Assembly (NCBI RefSeq): GCF_010119615.1
Contig: NZ_QOVG01000009.1
Coordinates: 117,838-181,837 of the forward strand
Direction: 5' to 3'
DNA from: Pseudoxanthomonas gei
GTDB taxonomy: Bacteria; Pseudomonadota; Gammaproteobacteria; Xanthomonadales; Xanthomonadaceae
DNA length: 64,000 bases
Made by a program: the position numbers and the translations under genes. A model generated the notes under the pieces. The model did no database searches, was not told the origin of the DNA, and saw only the letters and a program-made list of their open reading frames with translations. Shown here one piece after another: positions 1-8,517 of this stretch; within the stretch, counting starts at the first letter, position 1; every line of letters begins with the position of its first letter.

Positions 1-546
1 CAGGTTGTAAGCGGCCAGGGTGTTGTTTAGCAGCTTCACCAGTGCGGGTTGCCCGTAAGCGTCCATGCGCACCACGCGCCCGGAAATGCTGGCCAGCAAG
101 CTGTCTTCGGCAGCAGTGGTCGCCGGCCCGGCCAGCAGCACGGTCATCGCCTCGGCCCGTGCGCCCTGCGGACCCATGGCCAGCGGCGCCTCGAAGGTGC
201 GCCAGGTGTCCGGCGCCGAGGACAGGATCTCGCGCGCATCGTGCGGGGCCAGGGTAGTGTGCACGAACACGGTCAGTGGCAGCGCGGTGGTATCCAGCAG
301 CGATTCGAATACCGACTCAACCTGGGCCGCATTCGGCACCGAGATGTGCACGCTGCGCACCGCATGCCAGTCCACCGCGTCCAGGTCGACATTGACCGGC
401 TGCTGCGGGGGCTGCGACCAGTTGCTCAGCGGCACGGCGTGGAAGCCGCTGCCATCGCCGTCGGTCTTGCGCCGCGGCTGCGGCGGGCTGGCCAGTTGTT
501 CGACAATATTGCCGCCAATGGGCCCGAGCCCGATCAACAGATGCAT
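1..546 (-). CDS. NAD(P)-binding 6PGDH/HIBADH-like dehydrogenase, C-terminus cut by window edge
   Basis: The frame starts at the ATG ending at 546 and runs off the left edge, leaving 182 residues. The N-terminus MHLLIGLGPIGGNIVEQL is a Rossmann dinucleotide-binding loop (GLGPIG). The last visible residues, KLLNNTLAAYN, match the helix that carries the catalytic Lys-x-x-Asn in the 3-hydroxyisobutyrate/6-phosphogluconate dehydrogenase superfamily. A strong AGGAGG sits about 8 nt before the ATG, which fixes the start. Oxidation of a beta-hydroxyacid is the usual family role, but the substrate cannot be read here. The FMN reductase gene lies upstream on the same strand, 47 nt away, so the two may be co-transcribed. 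Confidence 0.7.
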   Translation of the reverse strand, partial: MHLLIGLGPIGGNIVEQLASPPQPRRKTDGDGSGFHAVPLSNWSQPPQQPVNVDLDAVDWHAVRSVHISVPNAAQVESVFESLLDTTALPLTVFVHTTLAPHDAREILSSAPDTWRTFEAPLAMGPQGARAEAMTVLLAGPATTAAEDSLLASISGRVVRMDAYGQPALVKLLNNTLAAYNL

Positions 547-593
547 GGGGCGTTCCTCCTGCGGGTCGTTGCACTCACTGCATTGCCTGCAGC

Positions 594-1166
594 CTACGCC
601 TTGCGCGGGTGCACTGTCGTCACCCGCACGATGAAGGCATGCAGTTCCTGCATGTAATTGCGCAGGAAATCCTCGGTGTCCTTGATGGTGACGCTGCCGT
701 CGTCGCTGATCATGCCCGGCTTGAACTGGATGTAGGCCTCGGGCGAATTCATCTGCGGCGAATTGCAGTAGCCCAGCAGGCTGCGCAGGTGCTGCTGGGC
801 GACGGCCGTACCGATCGCCCCCGGAGAAGTGCCGATCACCGCCGAGGCCTTGCGCGCGAACGAGTTCTGCCCGTACGGGCGGCTGGCGAAATCGATCGCG
901 TTCTTCAGCCCGCCGGGAATGGAGCGGTTGTATTCGGGGGTCACGAACAGGAAGGCATCCACGGCCGCCAGCGCTTCCTTGAAGGCCCGGGCCGGGGCCG
1001 GGTAGTCGGCGTCGTATTCGGGCCGGTAGATCGGCAGGTCGGCGAAGGGGATCTCGACGAACTCCAGCTCCTTCGGCGCCAGCTTGATCATGGCCCTGGC
1101 CAGCAGGCGGTTGATCGAGGTGGTCGACAGGCTGCCGATCAGGTACCCCACTTTGTAAGTGGTCAT
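594..1166 (-). CDS. NAD(P)H-dependent FMN reductase (flavodoxin-like fold)
   Basis: A 190-residue flavodoxin-like reductase. The GSLSTTSINRLLARAM segment near residues 8-23 is the FMN-phosphate loop. PEYNRSIPGGLKNAIDF near residues 80-96 is the family signature of NADPH-dependent FMN/quinone/azo reductases. It is expected to be a soluble cytoplasmic enzyme that reduces FMN, quinones or similar acceptors. I chose the ATG at 1166 (MTTYKVGYL) over one 5 codons upstream because a GGGAG element stands 8-10 nt before it and the conserved fold begins directly. The physiological acceptor cannot be told from sequence. Confidence 0.85.
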   Translation of the reverse strand: MTTYKVGYLIGSLSTTSINRLLARAMIKLAPKELEFVEIPFADLPIYRPEYDADYPAPARAFKEALAAVDAFLFVTPEYNRSIPGGLKNAIDFASRPYGQNSFARKASAVIGTSPGAIGTAVAQQHLRSLLGYCNSPQMNSPEAYIQFKPGMISDDGSVTIKDTEDFLRNYMQELHAFIVRVTTVHPRKA

Positions 1167-1542
1167 TCGCGCTGCTCCCATCGGCCGCCACGAGTTGGCC
1201 CCCGCAGCTTGGACGCAGTGCGATTAAACAGACGTTACGAGGAAGGCGCGGTGCCGCCGGTCGCTGCCTATTGGCGGGCGGGCTTGTCTTGGGAGCGGCG
1301 CAAGATTCAAAGCCCTCATCCCGTCGCACGCCGGGATGACGACCCGTGGGTCAGTGGGTAGGCGGCGAAGGGGGGAATGACGTACGGCGGGTGTTGCCCC
1401 GCCATTGCCATCCCACATTCACCGCAACTGGCCGCTCGGGAAGCCGGCGCCCACGGCGTAGGGTGATGGCCGCATGCGCCAGGATGCCGCGTTGACTCAA
1501 GAGTCGGGGGGCCAGTCACATACTGTCATTCATGGGTTCGAG
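1167..1542. other. Non-coding gap between divergent genes
   Basis: This 376-nt stretch separates the FMN reductase from the large unknown gene. No convincing gene was found; frames through it have no family features. Around 1317-1342 there is a partial palindrome, catcccgtc followed by cgccgggatgacg, resembling the degenerate extragenic elements seen elsewhere in the window. A second possible start of the 939-aa protein lies inside, at 1474. No clear sigma-70 promoter was found. Confidence 0.5.
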
Positions 1543-4362
1543 ATGACCGACGAAACCTCCCTCAACGACGTCTTCCGCTTCGTGCAGCTGCGCCCCCGGC
1601 GCCCCGTCGACGAAGCCCAGCCCATCCTGCTGGTGGCCGACACGCCCCTGGTCAAGCAACTGGCCGGCGCCGGCAGCGTCTCCAAGCGCGTGGCCACCGC
1701 CAATGCCTTCCTGCAGTCGGCCACGATCCATGGCCCCGCCGACCTGCCGCTGGGTACCGACATCGTGGCCGCCATCGCCGAACTGCGCGGCAATGCCGAA
1801 GCCACCCTCGAGGACCTGCGCGCGCGCCTGCCCGGCCTGGGCGATGCTCGCAGCGCACGCGACTTCCCCGCCCGCGTCGCGGCCCTGTCGGACCTGCTGC
1901 TGGCCTCGTTCTTCGCCAGCGGCGGTTTTCCAGAAGGACTGCGCGCCCTGCAGGACCTCTATCGCGTCTACCGCTTGCCGGATGCCCTGTCGCCCGATGG
2001 CGAAACGGCCCACCCGCCCGTACTGCTGTCCGACTACCTGGGGCGCTCGCTGCTGGCCCCCCAGATCGAGCGCAAGGACGAATCCACGCCGCCACCCCCG
2101 CTGCCGGCGACGGCCCCCGACCAGGGCCGCCAGGCCCTGACCGTGGCAATCACCGAACTGCTGCGCCTGGACCGGCGCGAACTGCTGGAACAGCCAGACG
2201 CCAACGGCGGCGCGCGCGAGGGCAGCATTCCCTTCACCCTGACCACCAAGGCGCGCAGGAACGTCTCGGCGCCCACCCAGGCCGTGCTGCAGCGCCAGGG
2301 CGTGGACCTGGCCGTGACCCCGATCGACACCGCCGTGCAGCGCCTGTTCGCCGACAAATGGCGGCTGCCGGGCAAGGGCGTGCACTGGCCGCGGCCGGTG
2401 GTCACCACCCAGCCGGGCGTGACCCTGCCACCGGCGCCGCGGCAGGCGCTGGTGCAACCGGCCGGGGTGGCCGACCTGCTGGTGGTCAAGCAGCAGATCA
2501 AGCGCTACGAAGGCGCCGAGATCGCCCACATCGAGAACGTGCTGATCGGCGAAAAGAAATCGCGCGCCCACCGCCAGCTCGAGCGCAGCGAGGAGACCGT
2601 CCTCAACGAAACCGAAAGTACCCGCAGCCAGGAAACCGAAGTCCAGACCACCGACCGCTTCGAACTCAACCGCGAAGCCTCGCGTACGGTCAAGAACGAC
2701 CACAAGCAGGGCTTCGGCCTGAGCCTGTCGGGCAAGTACGGGCCCACCGTGGAGTTCACCAACAGCGTGGTGATCGAGGATTCTTCCTCCAGCGAGGATG
2801 CCAGCAAGAATTCCTCGCGATACGCCAAGGATGTGGTCAGCCGCTCGCTGGAACGGCTGACCGAACGGGTGCGCGAGGTGCGCACCCGCACCCTGATCCG
2901 CGAGACCGAGGAAACCAGCCTGCACGAGCTGGACAACGGCGGCGCCAACGGCACCGGCAAGCACATCAACGGCGTCTACCAGTTCCTGGACAAGGTCTAC
3001 GAAACGCAGGTGTTCAACTACGGCATCCGCGAGATGTTCGACTTCATGATTCCCGAACCGGCCTCGTTCTTCTGGTACGTGGAAAAGAACCCGACCCTGG
3101 ACGTGGACCTGCCGCCGGCGCCGCAGAAGCTCGAGCTGGTCTGCCCCAATGCCTCGTACCTGGAAGACGACCTGGCCTTCGCCCTGGCCGCCGAGTTCGG
3201 CGCCGAGATCGACGCCATGCCCGCGCCCTACCTGCTGATCGCCGCCGGCGCCAAACACGGCGAGGACAACGCCAGCGAGAGCGGCCAGCCGCGCGGCGTG
3301 CAGCGCCTGGACCTGACCGTGCCGGCCGGCTACCGGCCGCTGCGCGCGCATGCACGCGGCCTGGCGCTGAGCGACGACAACCCGGTCATCGCCGTGGCCA
3401 TCGGCAGCGAACGGGCGCTGTGGCAGCCTACGGCGGCGGGCCGGGTGGCGATGAGCGGCGGCCATACCCTGGCCTACCAGCCGGCGCTGTACCTGTACCT
3501 GGCGGCCGAACCCTATGCGCTGAGCACCGACTCCAAGCTGGGCGTGTCGATCCTGGCCCACGAGACCGCGACCTGGTCGCTGGACCTGGTGGTGGTGGCC
3601 CAGCGCACCGACGAAGCCGAGGACCGCTGGCGCCTGGCCACCTACAACAAGCTCCGCGCCGCCTACGAAGACCGCGTGCGCGAGTACGACGGCAAGGTCG
3701 CCCAGCTGCGCGCTGATGCCGAGGCCCGGGCCGAGCGCGACAACCGCCTGCCGTTCGGCGCGCCGCCGGCCACCAACCGCCAGACCATCACCACCGAACT
3801 GCGCAAGCACTGCATCTCGATGCTGACCCAGCAGCGCTACGACGCCTTCGATGCGACCAGGGACGCCAGCCCGCCTTACTTCGATTTCGCCGAAGCCGTC
3901 GCCGAGGGTGCCTACATCCGCTTCTTCGAGCAGGCCTTCGAATGGGACCAGATCCAGTACGTGTTCTACCCGTATTTCTGGGCGCGCAAGGCGACCTGGG
4001 TGGAGCGCTTCAGCAAGCAGGAGATCGACCCGCTGTTCCTGGAATTCCTGCGCGCCGGTTCGGCGCGGGTGGTGGTGCCGGCGCGGCCGGGCTTCGAGGC
4101 GGCGGTCAGCCATTTCCTGCAGACCGGCAAGCTGTGGGGCGGCGAGGGCGAACCACCGCGCATCCACAACCCGCTGTACGTGTCGATCATCGACGAGATC
4201 CGCGAACGCACCGGCGCCCCGCGTGGCGAGATCCCGGTCGGCGAGCCCTGGGACAACCGCGTGCCCACCGCGCTGGTGCTGGTGCGCCCGGACTCGGACC
4301 TGCCGAAGTGGAAACGCACCGCGCCCAAGGCCTGGGAGTGGGTGCCGGACGAGGGCAGCTGA
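1543..4362 (+). CDS. Large uncharacterised protein (939 aa), partner of the next gene
   Basis: I do not recognise this protein. From the ATG at 1543 it has 939 residues, no signal peptide and no clear membrane segment, so it is probably cytoplasmic. Residues about 325-475 are strikingly rich in Glu, Arg, Ser and Thr, look like a long charged helix or coiled coil, and include a Ser-rich patch (EDSSSSEDASKNSS). Next comes a conserved-looking block with GVYQFLDKVYETQVFNYG and PEPASFFWYVEKNP near residues 480-520. A second charged helix lies near 700-735, and an aromatic C-terminal domain with FEWDQIQYVFYPYFW lies near 800-815. The Shine-Dalgarno at 1543 is weak, and a start at 1474 would add 23 residues. 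The stop is 3 nt before the next gene, so the pair is almost certainly one transcript. Confidence 0.75.
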   Translation: MTDETSLNDVFRFVQLRPRRPVDEAQPILLVADTPLVKQLAGAGSVSKRVATANAFLQSATIHGPADLPLGTDIVAAIAELRGNAEATLEDLRARLPGLGDARSARDFPARVAALSDLLLASFFASGGFPEGLRALQDLYRVYRLPDALSPDGETAHPPVLLSDYLGRSLLAPQIERKDESTPPPPLPATAPDQGRQALTVAITELLRLDRRELLEQPDANGGAREGSIPFTLTTKARRNVSAPTQAVLQRQGVDLAVTPIDTAVQRLFADKWRLPGKGVHWPRPVVTTQPGVTLPPAPRQALVQPAGVADLLVVKQQIKRYEGAEIAHIENVLIGEKKSRAHRQLERSEETVLNETESTRSQETEVQTTDRFELNREASRTVKNDHKQGFGLSLSGKYGPTVEFTNSVVIEDSSSSEDASKNSSRYAKDVVSRSLERLTERVREVRTRTLIRETEETSLHELDNGGANGTGKHINGVYQFLDKVYETQVFNYGIREMFDFMIPEPASFFWYVEKNPTLDVDLPPAPQKLELVCPNASYLEDDLAFALAAEFGAEIDAMPAPYLLIAAGAKHGEDNASESGQPRGVQRLDLTVPAGYRPLRAHARGLALSDDNPVIAVAIGSERALWQPTAAGRVAMSGGHTLAYQPALYLYLAAEPYALSTDSKLGVSILAHETATWSLDLVVVAQRTDEAEDRWRLATYNKLRAAYEDRVREYDGKVAQLRADAEARAERDNRLPFGAPPATNRQTITTELRKHCISMLTQQRYDAFDATRDASPPYFDFAEAVAEGAYIRFFEQAFEWDQIQYVFYPYFWARKATWVERFSKQEIDPLFLEFLRAGSARVVVPARPGFEAAVSHFLQTGKLWGGEGEPPRIHNPLYVSIIDEIRERTGAPRGEIPVGEPWDNRVPTALVLVRPDSDLPKWKRTAPKAWEWVPDEGS

Positions 4363-4365
4363 GCC

Positions 4366-5427
4366 GTGGCCAAGGCCAGGACGGTGGTGTTCGTGCAGGG
4401 CGGCAAGAAGAACGAGGCCGACTTCCCGTGGATGTTCTTCCACCTGGACCCGGACCAGGAGGCCGCGCCCGAATCGGTGTGCCTGGTGTTCTTCGACTAT
4501 CCCAATGCCAAGCTGAAGATCTGGAAGAACATCCTGCTCAAGCGCGGCAGCGCGCCGACCGCCGCGCCGGACTCGGAAACGGTGCTGTTGCCGCTGGTGA
4601 AGATGCGCAATGCCGACGGCACCCTGGGCGGGGAGCGCCCCTCGATCACCCTGATGTACGACTGGGTCAAGCAACAGCCGAAGCAGTCGATCCGCAGCCT
4701 GCAGGTCTTCAGCCACGGCTGGATGGGCGGGCCCATCGTCTGGAACAGCGCCGAATACGATCCGGCCGGGAAAAAGCTGGAGCCGCTGGACCAGAAGCCG
4801 CGCGACCCCAACGACACCGACTTCCGCATCCGCGATTTCTTCGGCTCCAACCCGCTGGCCGGCGCCGAGGGCCGCAAGTTCGCCGATGCCTTCGCCAGCG
4901 ACGCGCTGATCAAGCTGTGGGGCTGCGTGGCGCCCGATGGCATCCGCCAGCAGATGCAGAATTACCTGAAGGCGCCGAAGGGCAGCAGCGGCGACGCGGC
5001 GCGCAAGGCGCACCTGGCCGATTACCTGGGCTCGATCGGCGACAGCTTCCCGATGGTCATGGCCAGCGAACTGAACCTGGCGGTGTGGGCCGCGCCGATC
5101 GGCTACGGTTCCGAACCGGGGCCGGTGGTGCCGGTCACCGGCGGGGAAAAGAAAGTGGTGTACCGCGGCAAATTCCCGCCGGACCTGGGCAAGGACCGCT
5201 GGTGGCGGGTCAGCTGGTTCTTCCGCAACCAGGACCGCGGCGCGCGCTTCTACACCGACGTGCTGAAGGCGCGCATCGACGCGGTGGATTTCGTCGAGCA
5301 CCGCAAGGCCTGGTTCGACGACGCGAGGCGCGTGGCCACCGCCCGCGTGGAGAAGGGGCCGTTCGATTCGCCGCGGGACCTGCAGCGGCGGCTGACCGAC
5401 CGCATCGAGGCGATGCGGGTGGGTTGA
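4366..5427 (+). CDS. Uncharacterised protein with caspase-like His/Cys arrangement
   Basis: A 353-residue protein starting at a GTG three bases after the stop of the 939-aa gene, so translation is probably coupled. It has no signal peptide. Residues 111-122 read SLQVFSHGWMGG, a hydrophobic strand ending in His-Gly, and residues 182-187 read IKLWGC, a hydrophobic strand ending in Gly-Cys. Strand-His-Gly followed about 70 residues later by strand-x-Cys is the arrangement of the catalytic dyad (here His117 and Cys187) in clan CD peptidases such as caspases, CHAT and gingipain-like proteins. This is pattern recognition, not a confirmed family match. An alpha/beta-hydrolase is less likely because no G-x-S-x-G nucleophile elbow is visible. 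Function is unknown. Confidence 0.7.
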   Translation: MAKARTVVFVQGGKKNEADFPWMFFHLDPDQEAAPESVCLVFFDYPNAKLKIWKNILLKRGSAPTAAPDSETVLLPLVKMRNADGTLGGERPSITLMYDWVKQQPKQSIRSLQVFSHGWMGGPIVWNSAEYDPAGKKLEPLDQKPRDPNDTDFRIRDFFGSNPLAGAEGRKFADAFASDALIKLWGCVAPDGIRQQMQNYLKAPKGSSGDAARKAHLADYLGSIGDSFPMVMASELNLAVWAAPIGYGSEPGPVVPVTGGEKKVVYRGKFPPDLGKDRWWRVSWFFRNQDRGARFYTDVLKARIDAVDFVEHRKAWFDDARRVATARVEKGPFDSPRDLQRRLTDRIEAMRVG

Positions 5428-5507
5428 ACGCCAACGGTGCGCGCCTGTCGATCCGCGACACCGTCGTTCGTCGCCGACAGGACTACGCCACCCCAAGGAA
5501 CCGTTCC

Positions 5508-5918
5508 ATGCCCCGCATGATCTTCGTCAACCTGCCCGTCACCGATCTTGCCGCCTCGATGAAGTTCTACGAGGCGCTGGGTTTCAGCAACAACCCGCAA
5601 TTCACCGACCACACCGCTGCCTGCATGGTCTGGAGCGAGGCCATCCACGTCATGCTGCTGAGCCACGACAAGTGGAAGAGCTTCACTACCCGCCCCATCT
5701 GTCCCCCCACGTCCAGCGAAGTGTCGCTGGCCCTGGCCATGGACGACCGCGCCGCCGTCGATGCCTTCAACGCCGCGGCCGCGGCCAATGGCGGCACCGG
5801 CGACATCAACCCGGTCCAGGATCTCGGCTTCATGTACGGCCGCGACATCGCCGATCCCGACGGCCATGTGTGGGGACCGTTCTGGATGGATATGGAGGCG
5901 ATGCCGACCGGCGATTAA
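5508..5918 (+). CDS. VOC (glyoxalase/bleomycin-resistance) family protein
   Basis: A 136-residue protein beginning MPRMIFVNLPVTDLAASMKFYEALGF, the standard first beta-alpha-beta unit of vicinal-oxygen-chelate proteins. The C-terminal DPDGHVWGPFWMD is the second half of the metal-binding barrel. Members near this size are usually PhnB- or YaeR-like proteins whose substrates are unknown. The ATG at 5508 has AAGGA about 7 nt upstream. The gene lies 80 nt after the two-gene unknown unit and may or may not be co-transcribed with it. Enzymatic activity cannot be assigned. Confidence 0.85.
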   Translation: MPRMIFVNLPVTDLAASMKFYEALGFSNNPQFTDHTAACMVWSEAIHVMLLSHDKWKSFTTRPICPPTSSEVSLALAMDDRAAVDAFNAAAAANGGTGDINPVQDLGFMYGRDIADPDGHVWGPFWMDMEAMPTGD

Positions 5919-5950
5919 GGGTCTTGGCCTGGGCGGAGCTGCGCGGTGGT

Positions 5951-6116
5951 CCCCTCGCTTTTGCGCAGCAAAGGGGAGGGCTGGGGAGGGGTGCTCTTCG
6001 CGATGACCCTGCAGTGATTGGGTAGTTGCGGCGTACGGCATTGAGTATCAAGGCCACCTGTTGCACCGCCAAGAGCAACCCCTCCCCAACCCTCCCCTGG
6101 TTCGCAAGGGAGGGGC
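5951..6116. repeat. Long imperfect inverted repeat of CCCTCCCC type
   Basis: Positions 5971-5998 (aaggggagggctgggg and onward) and 6071-6098 (aagagcaacccctcccc and onward) are near-perfect reverse complements with a single-base indel, separated by about 72 nt. Each arm is flanked by its own small hairpin (cccct with aagggg; cctcccct with agggagggg). The 281-nt gap between the VOC gene and the next gene holds this element and no other evident gene. C/G-rich elements of this look are scattered in xanthomonad genomes. It may act as a transcript-end structure or be a dispersed repeat. Confidence 0.7.
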
Positions 6117-6199
6117 TCATCGCGGCGCCTTACGGAGGCATTTTCCTGCGAACCTCGCGCTATCCTGCCCCCTACCCCACAAGGAAGGAGGTGCACTGC

Positions 6200-6820
6200 A
6201 TGGATATGGACATGGACCCGGAATTCGTACTGGTCGGCGAAGTAGGCCTGCTGGTCAGGCGTGAAGTGGCAGCCGGCTTCTCCACGCGCGCGGAGATCAT
6301 CAAGCTGGCCGTTGACAGGTTCGAGGGCGAAGCCAAGGAAAGCGAACTGCGTGCCCTGGCCCAGGAAATGGCGGCATCCAGTTTCTACAAGCATTACAAG
6401 GCGCAGATCGGCTGGCCGCTGGTCACCGACTGCGAACGCCTGGACATCGCATTTGACAAGCTGGCCGGTAAAGACATCGTCACCCGCCACAACTTCGAGT
6501 GCGACCTGGACGACGAGGAATACATCGAGGATATCGTCGATGAAATGGACAAGGTCATCGCCAGCGGCAAGCGTGCGCGTGGCTATGCCTTCTACCACCG
6601 CCTGGATGTCGCCGTGGCCGTCGAGGGCGGCGGCCTGTGCATCAGCTTCGGCACCGGCAGCCGCAACGAAAGCGAAGAGGGTGCCGTGCGCATCGGCAAC
6701 GAAGTCGCCGATGCCCTGCGCCTGCAGGGCCTGGCCGTGGACTGGAGCGGCAGCTGGAAAACGCGCATCACCGTGTGGCTGGACTGGAAGCGGCGGCGGC
6801 CGTGGTCGGAAGAGGAATGA
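6200..6820 (+). CDS. DUF6891-like hypothetical protein
   Basis: A 206-residue soluble protein. Its C-terminal half contains GYAFYHRLDVAVAVEGGGLCISFG, resembling the F-H-x-x-D and GGGLxxxFG blocks I associate with the uncharacterised DUF6891 family. The middle is very acidic (DLDDEEYIEDIVDEMD). The start at 6200 (MDMDMDPEF) is supported by GGAGG about 9 nt upstream. No catalytic motif is evident and no function is known. It sits directly behind the long inverted repeat, so it probably has its own promoter. Confidence 0.7.
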   Translation: MDMDMDPEFVLVGEVGLLVRREVAAGFSTRAEIIKLAVDRFEGEAKESELRALAQEMAASSFYKHYKAQIGWPLVTDCERLDIAFDKLAGKDIVTRHNFECDLDDEEYIEDIVDEMDKVIASGKRARGYAFYHRLDVAVAVEGGGLCISFGTGSRNESEEGAVRIGNEVADALRLQGLAVDWSGSWKTRITVWLDWKRRRPWSEEE

Positions 6821-6894
6821 GTTGCGCGGTGGCGTAGCGCGAAGGTGACTACCCATCCTTGGACACCAAGACAGGCCCTACCTCAACAGGCTCA

Positions 6895-7101
6895 TTAGCC
6901 GCCGGTCAGTCTGGTGAGTTCGTCCACGATGTACTCCAGCCGGATCAGCAGCGGTCCCTGCTGGTCGTCGGGATAGGTCTGGATCTCTTCACGTAGGCGT
7001 GCCGCAATCACCAGCGAGGCGGCGACATCCCTGGCGTGCAGCTGCGGAACCAGGCACGCGAGATTGCGGAGCTGGAGCTCGGCATCATTGTTCTTTTCCA
7101 T
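6895..7101 (-). CDS. Small hypothetical protein (68 aa)
   Basis: A short open frame, MEKNNDAELQLRNLACLVPQ and onward, predicted to form two amphipathic helices rich in Leu, Arg and Glu, without membrane segments or metal motifs. The composition looks protein-like rather than like a GC-rich shadow frame, and nothing else occupies this interval. The Shine-Dalgarno is weak. No family is recognised. It stands tail-to-tail with the DUF6891-like gene. Confidence 0.5.
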   Translation of the reverse strand: MEKNNDAELQLRNLACLVPQLHARDVAASLVIAARLREEIQTYPDDQQGPLLIRLEYIVDELTRLTGG

Positions 7102-7267
7102 TCATGGTTGACCCGACTTAGCTGGGCTAGCAAATCCCGAGAGCCCAACCGCATCGGGTGAAGCAAGCCTACGGGGTTGCCAGGTAGCGTTGCGTGAGCA
7201 CTGGCCTGAACCAGACTGCAGATCGTGTTTTTTTTTGCGCTCGCATTGCTGGTGCAGGGTCATCCAC

Positions 7268-8512
7268 TTATGCAGTTTGTTTTGCAGTGTGGTTCTGCGC
7301 GGCGCGGTCGCGCAGCATCAAGCGGAAGAACGGACCGGTAAGCAGGGTCGACAGCACCGCCAGGGTGACCAGCGCGGCGAAGGCGTGTTCGGACAGCAGG
7401 CCCTTGTCGCGCAGGATGGTGGCGGCCACGATTTCCATCAGGCCCTTGCATTGCAACAGCGCGCCGATGGCCAGGGCTTCGCGCCGCGACAGGCCCGGCA
7501 CCGGCGGGCACAGCAGCGCGGCGGCGAGTTTGGTCAGCACCGAAACCAGAAGCAGCGCGCCGGCGATCTGCAGCGAAGCCCAGCCCAGCGCCTCGCCATC
7601 GATCTTCAGACCACTGTGGCCGAAGAACAGCGGCGCCAGGCCCAGCAAGGCGAACCGGCCCAGGCGTTCGACCGGCAACTGCTGCGCCCACAGCGGGGCC
7701 ACGATGGCGCCGGCGAAATAAGCGCCCAGCAGGGCATGCAGGCCCAGCTTGGAACTGGCCCAGGCGCCGGCGGCCAGGTACAGCGGCAACGCCAGCCAGA
7801 TCACCGCGCGCGGCGGTACCCAGCCGCGTCGCTGCACCAGCGCCGACAGCGCGGCCAGCACCACCGGCACCACCAGCGCCAGCACGTGCACGCCCGACCA
7901 GCGCGCCGGATCAGGACTGGCGTCGGCCACCAGCAACAACAGCGCCAGGCCTATCCACAGCACCGCATCGTCGAACACCGCGATGCTGACCGCCACGCGG
8001 GTGAGCGGGCGGTGCAAGGGACCCAGCTCGCGGACGATGCCGATCAGCACCGGCAGGGCGCTGACCGCGATGCACAGGCCGATGGCGATCGCGCCGAGCA
8101 CGCGGTTGCCGTTGGGTGCGGCCCAGTTGGGCAGGCCGCTGAAGTAGCTGTAGGCCAGGGTCGCGCCTACCGCGAACGGCAGCAGCAGGGCCAGGCCGGC
8201 GCTGCCGAGGAAGCGCACGCGGCGGGCACGGGTGGGCGGCCGCGCATCGTCGGGACCGTCGTCATGCCGCGACTGCCGTGTCTCCAGACCAGCGGTGAAG
8301 GCCAGCAACAGCACGCCTACCCAGCCGATGTTGTCGCCCAGCGGCGAGGGCACGCCCCACGATTCGGGCAGCCCGCCGGTCGCGGCCAGCACCAGGCCGA
8401 TGATTATCGGGATCACCGCAATGGGAATCGAGCGGCCCAGCAGGCGCCACAGGCCCCAGGCCAGGCCGATGAAGATCAGCGCGTCGGTGGCGGTGGAAAA
8501 CAACGTGTGCAT
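7268..8512 (-). CDS. CPA2-family cation:proton antiporter
   Basis: A 414-residue polytopic inner-membrane protein with about 12 hydrophobic segments. The conserved half ALPVLIGIVRELGPL followed by VSIAVFDDAVLWIG carries the acidic pair (DD) that binds cation and proton in Na+/H+ exchangers of the CPA2/KefB-like group. No C-terminal RCK/TrkA domain follows, so it is of the short type. The start at 8512 (MHTLFSTATDALIF) leaves 5 nt after the halogenase gene; an alternative at 8545 would overlap it. It is probably the last gene of the halogenase operon, although its link to glycan use is unclear. Confidence 0.85.
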   Translation of the reverse strand: MHTLFSTATDALIFIGLAWGLWRLLGRSIPIAVIPIIIGLVLAATGGLPESWGVPSPLGDNIGWVGVLLLAFTAGLETRQSRHDDGPDDARPPTRARRVRFLGSAGLALLLPFAVGATLAYSYFSGLPNWAAPNGNRVLGAIAIGLCIAVSALPVLIGIVRELGPLHRPLTRVAVSIAVFDDAVLWIGLALLLLVADASPDPARWSGVHVLALVVPVVLAALSALVQRRGWVPPRAVIWLALPLYLAAGAWASSKLGLHALLGAYFAGAIVAPLWAQQLPVERLGRFALLGLAPLFFGHSGLKIDGEALGWASLQIAGALLLVSVLTKLAAALLCPPVPGLSRREALAIGALLQCKGLMEIVAATILRDKGLLSEHAFAALVTLAVLSTLLTGPFFRLMLRDRAAQNHTAKQTA

Positions 8513-8517
8513 GGCGG

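Noticed and set aside
4366..5427. Alpha/beta-hydrolase lipase
   Set aside because: The SHGW segment recalls a hydrolase strand, but no G-x-S-x-G nucleophile elbow follows and the conserved-looking residue is a Cys.
1516..5496. A 1326-codon open frame on the minus strand
   Set aside because: It is the antisense shadow of the 939-aa and 353-aa genes. Composition is His/Arg/Gly/Gln-rich without family motifs, and the plus strand has coherent starts and tight spacing.
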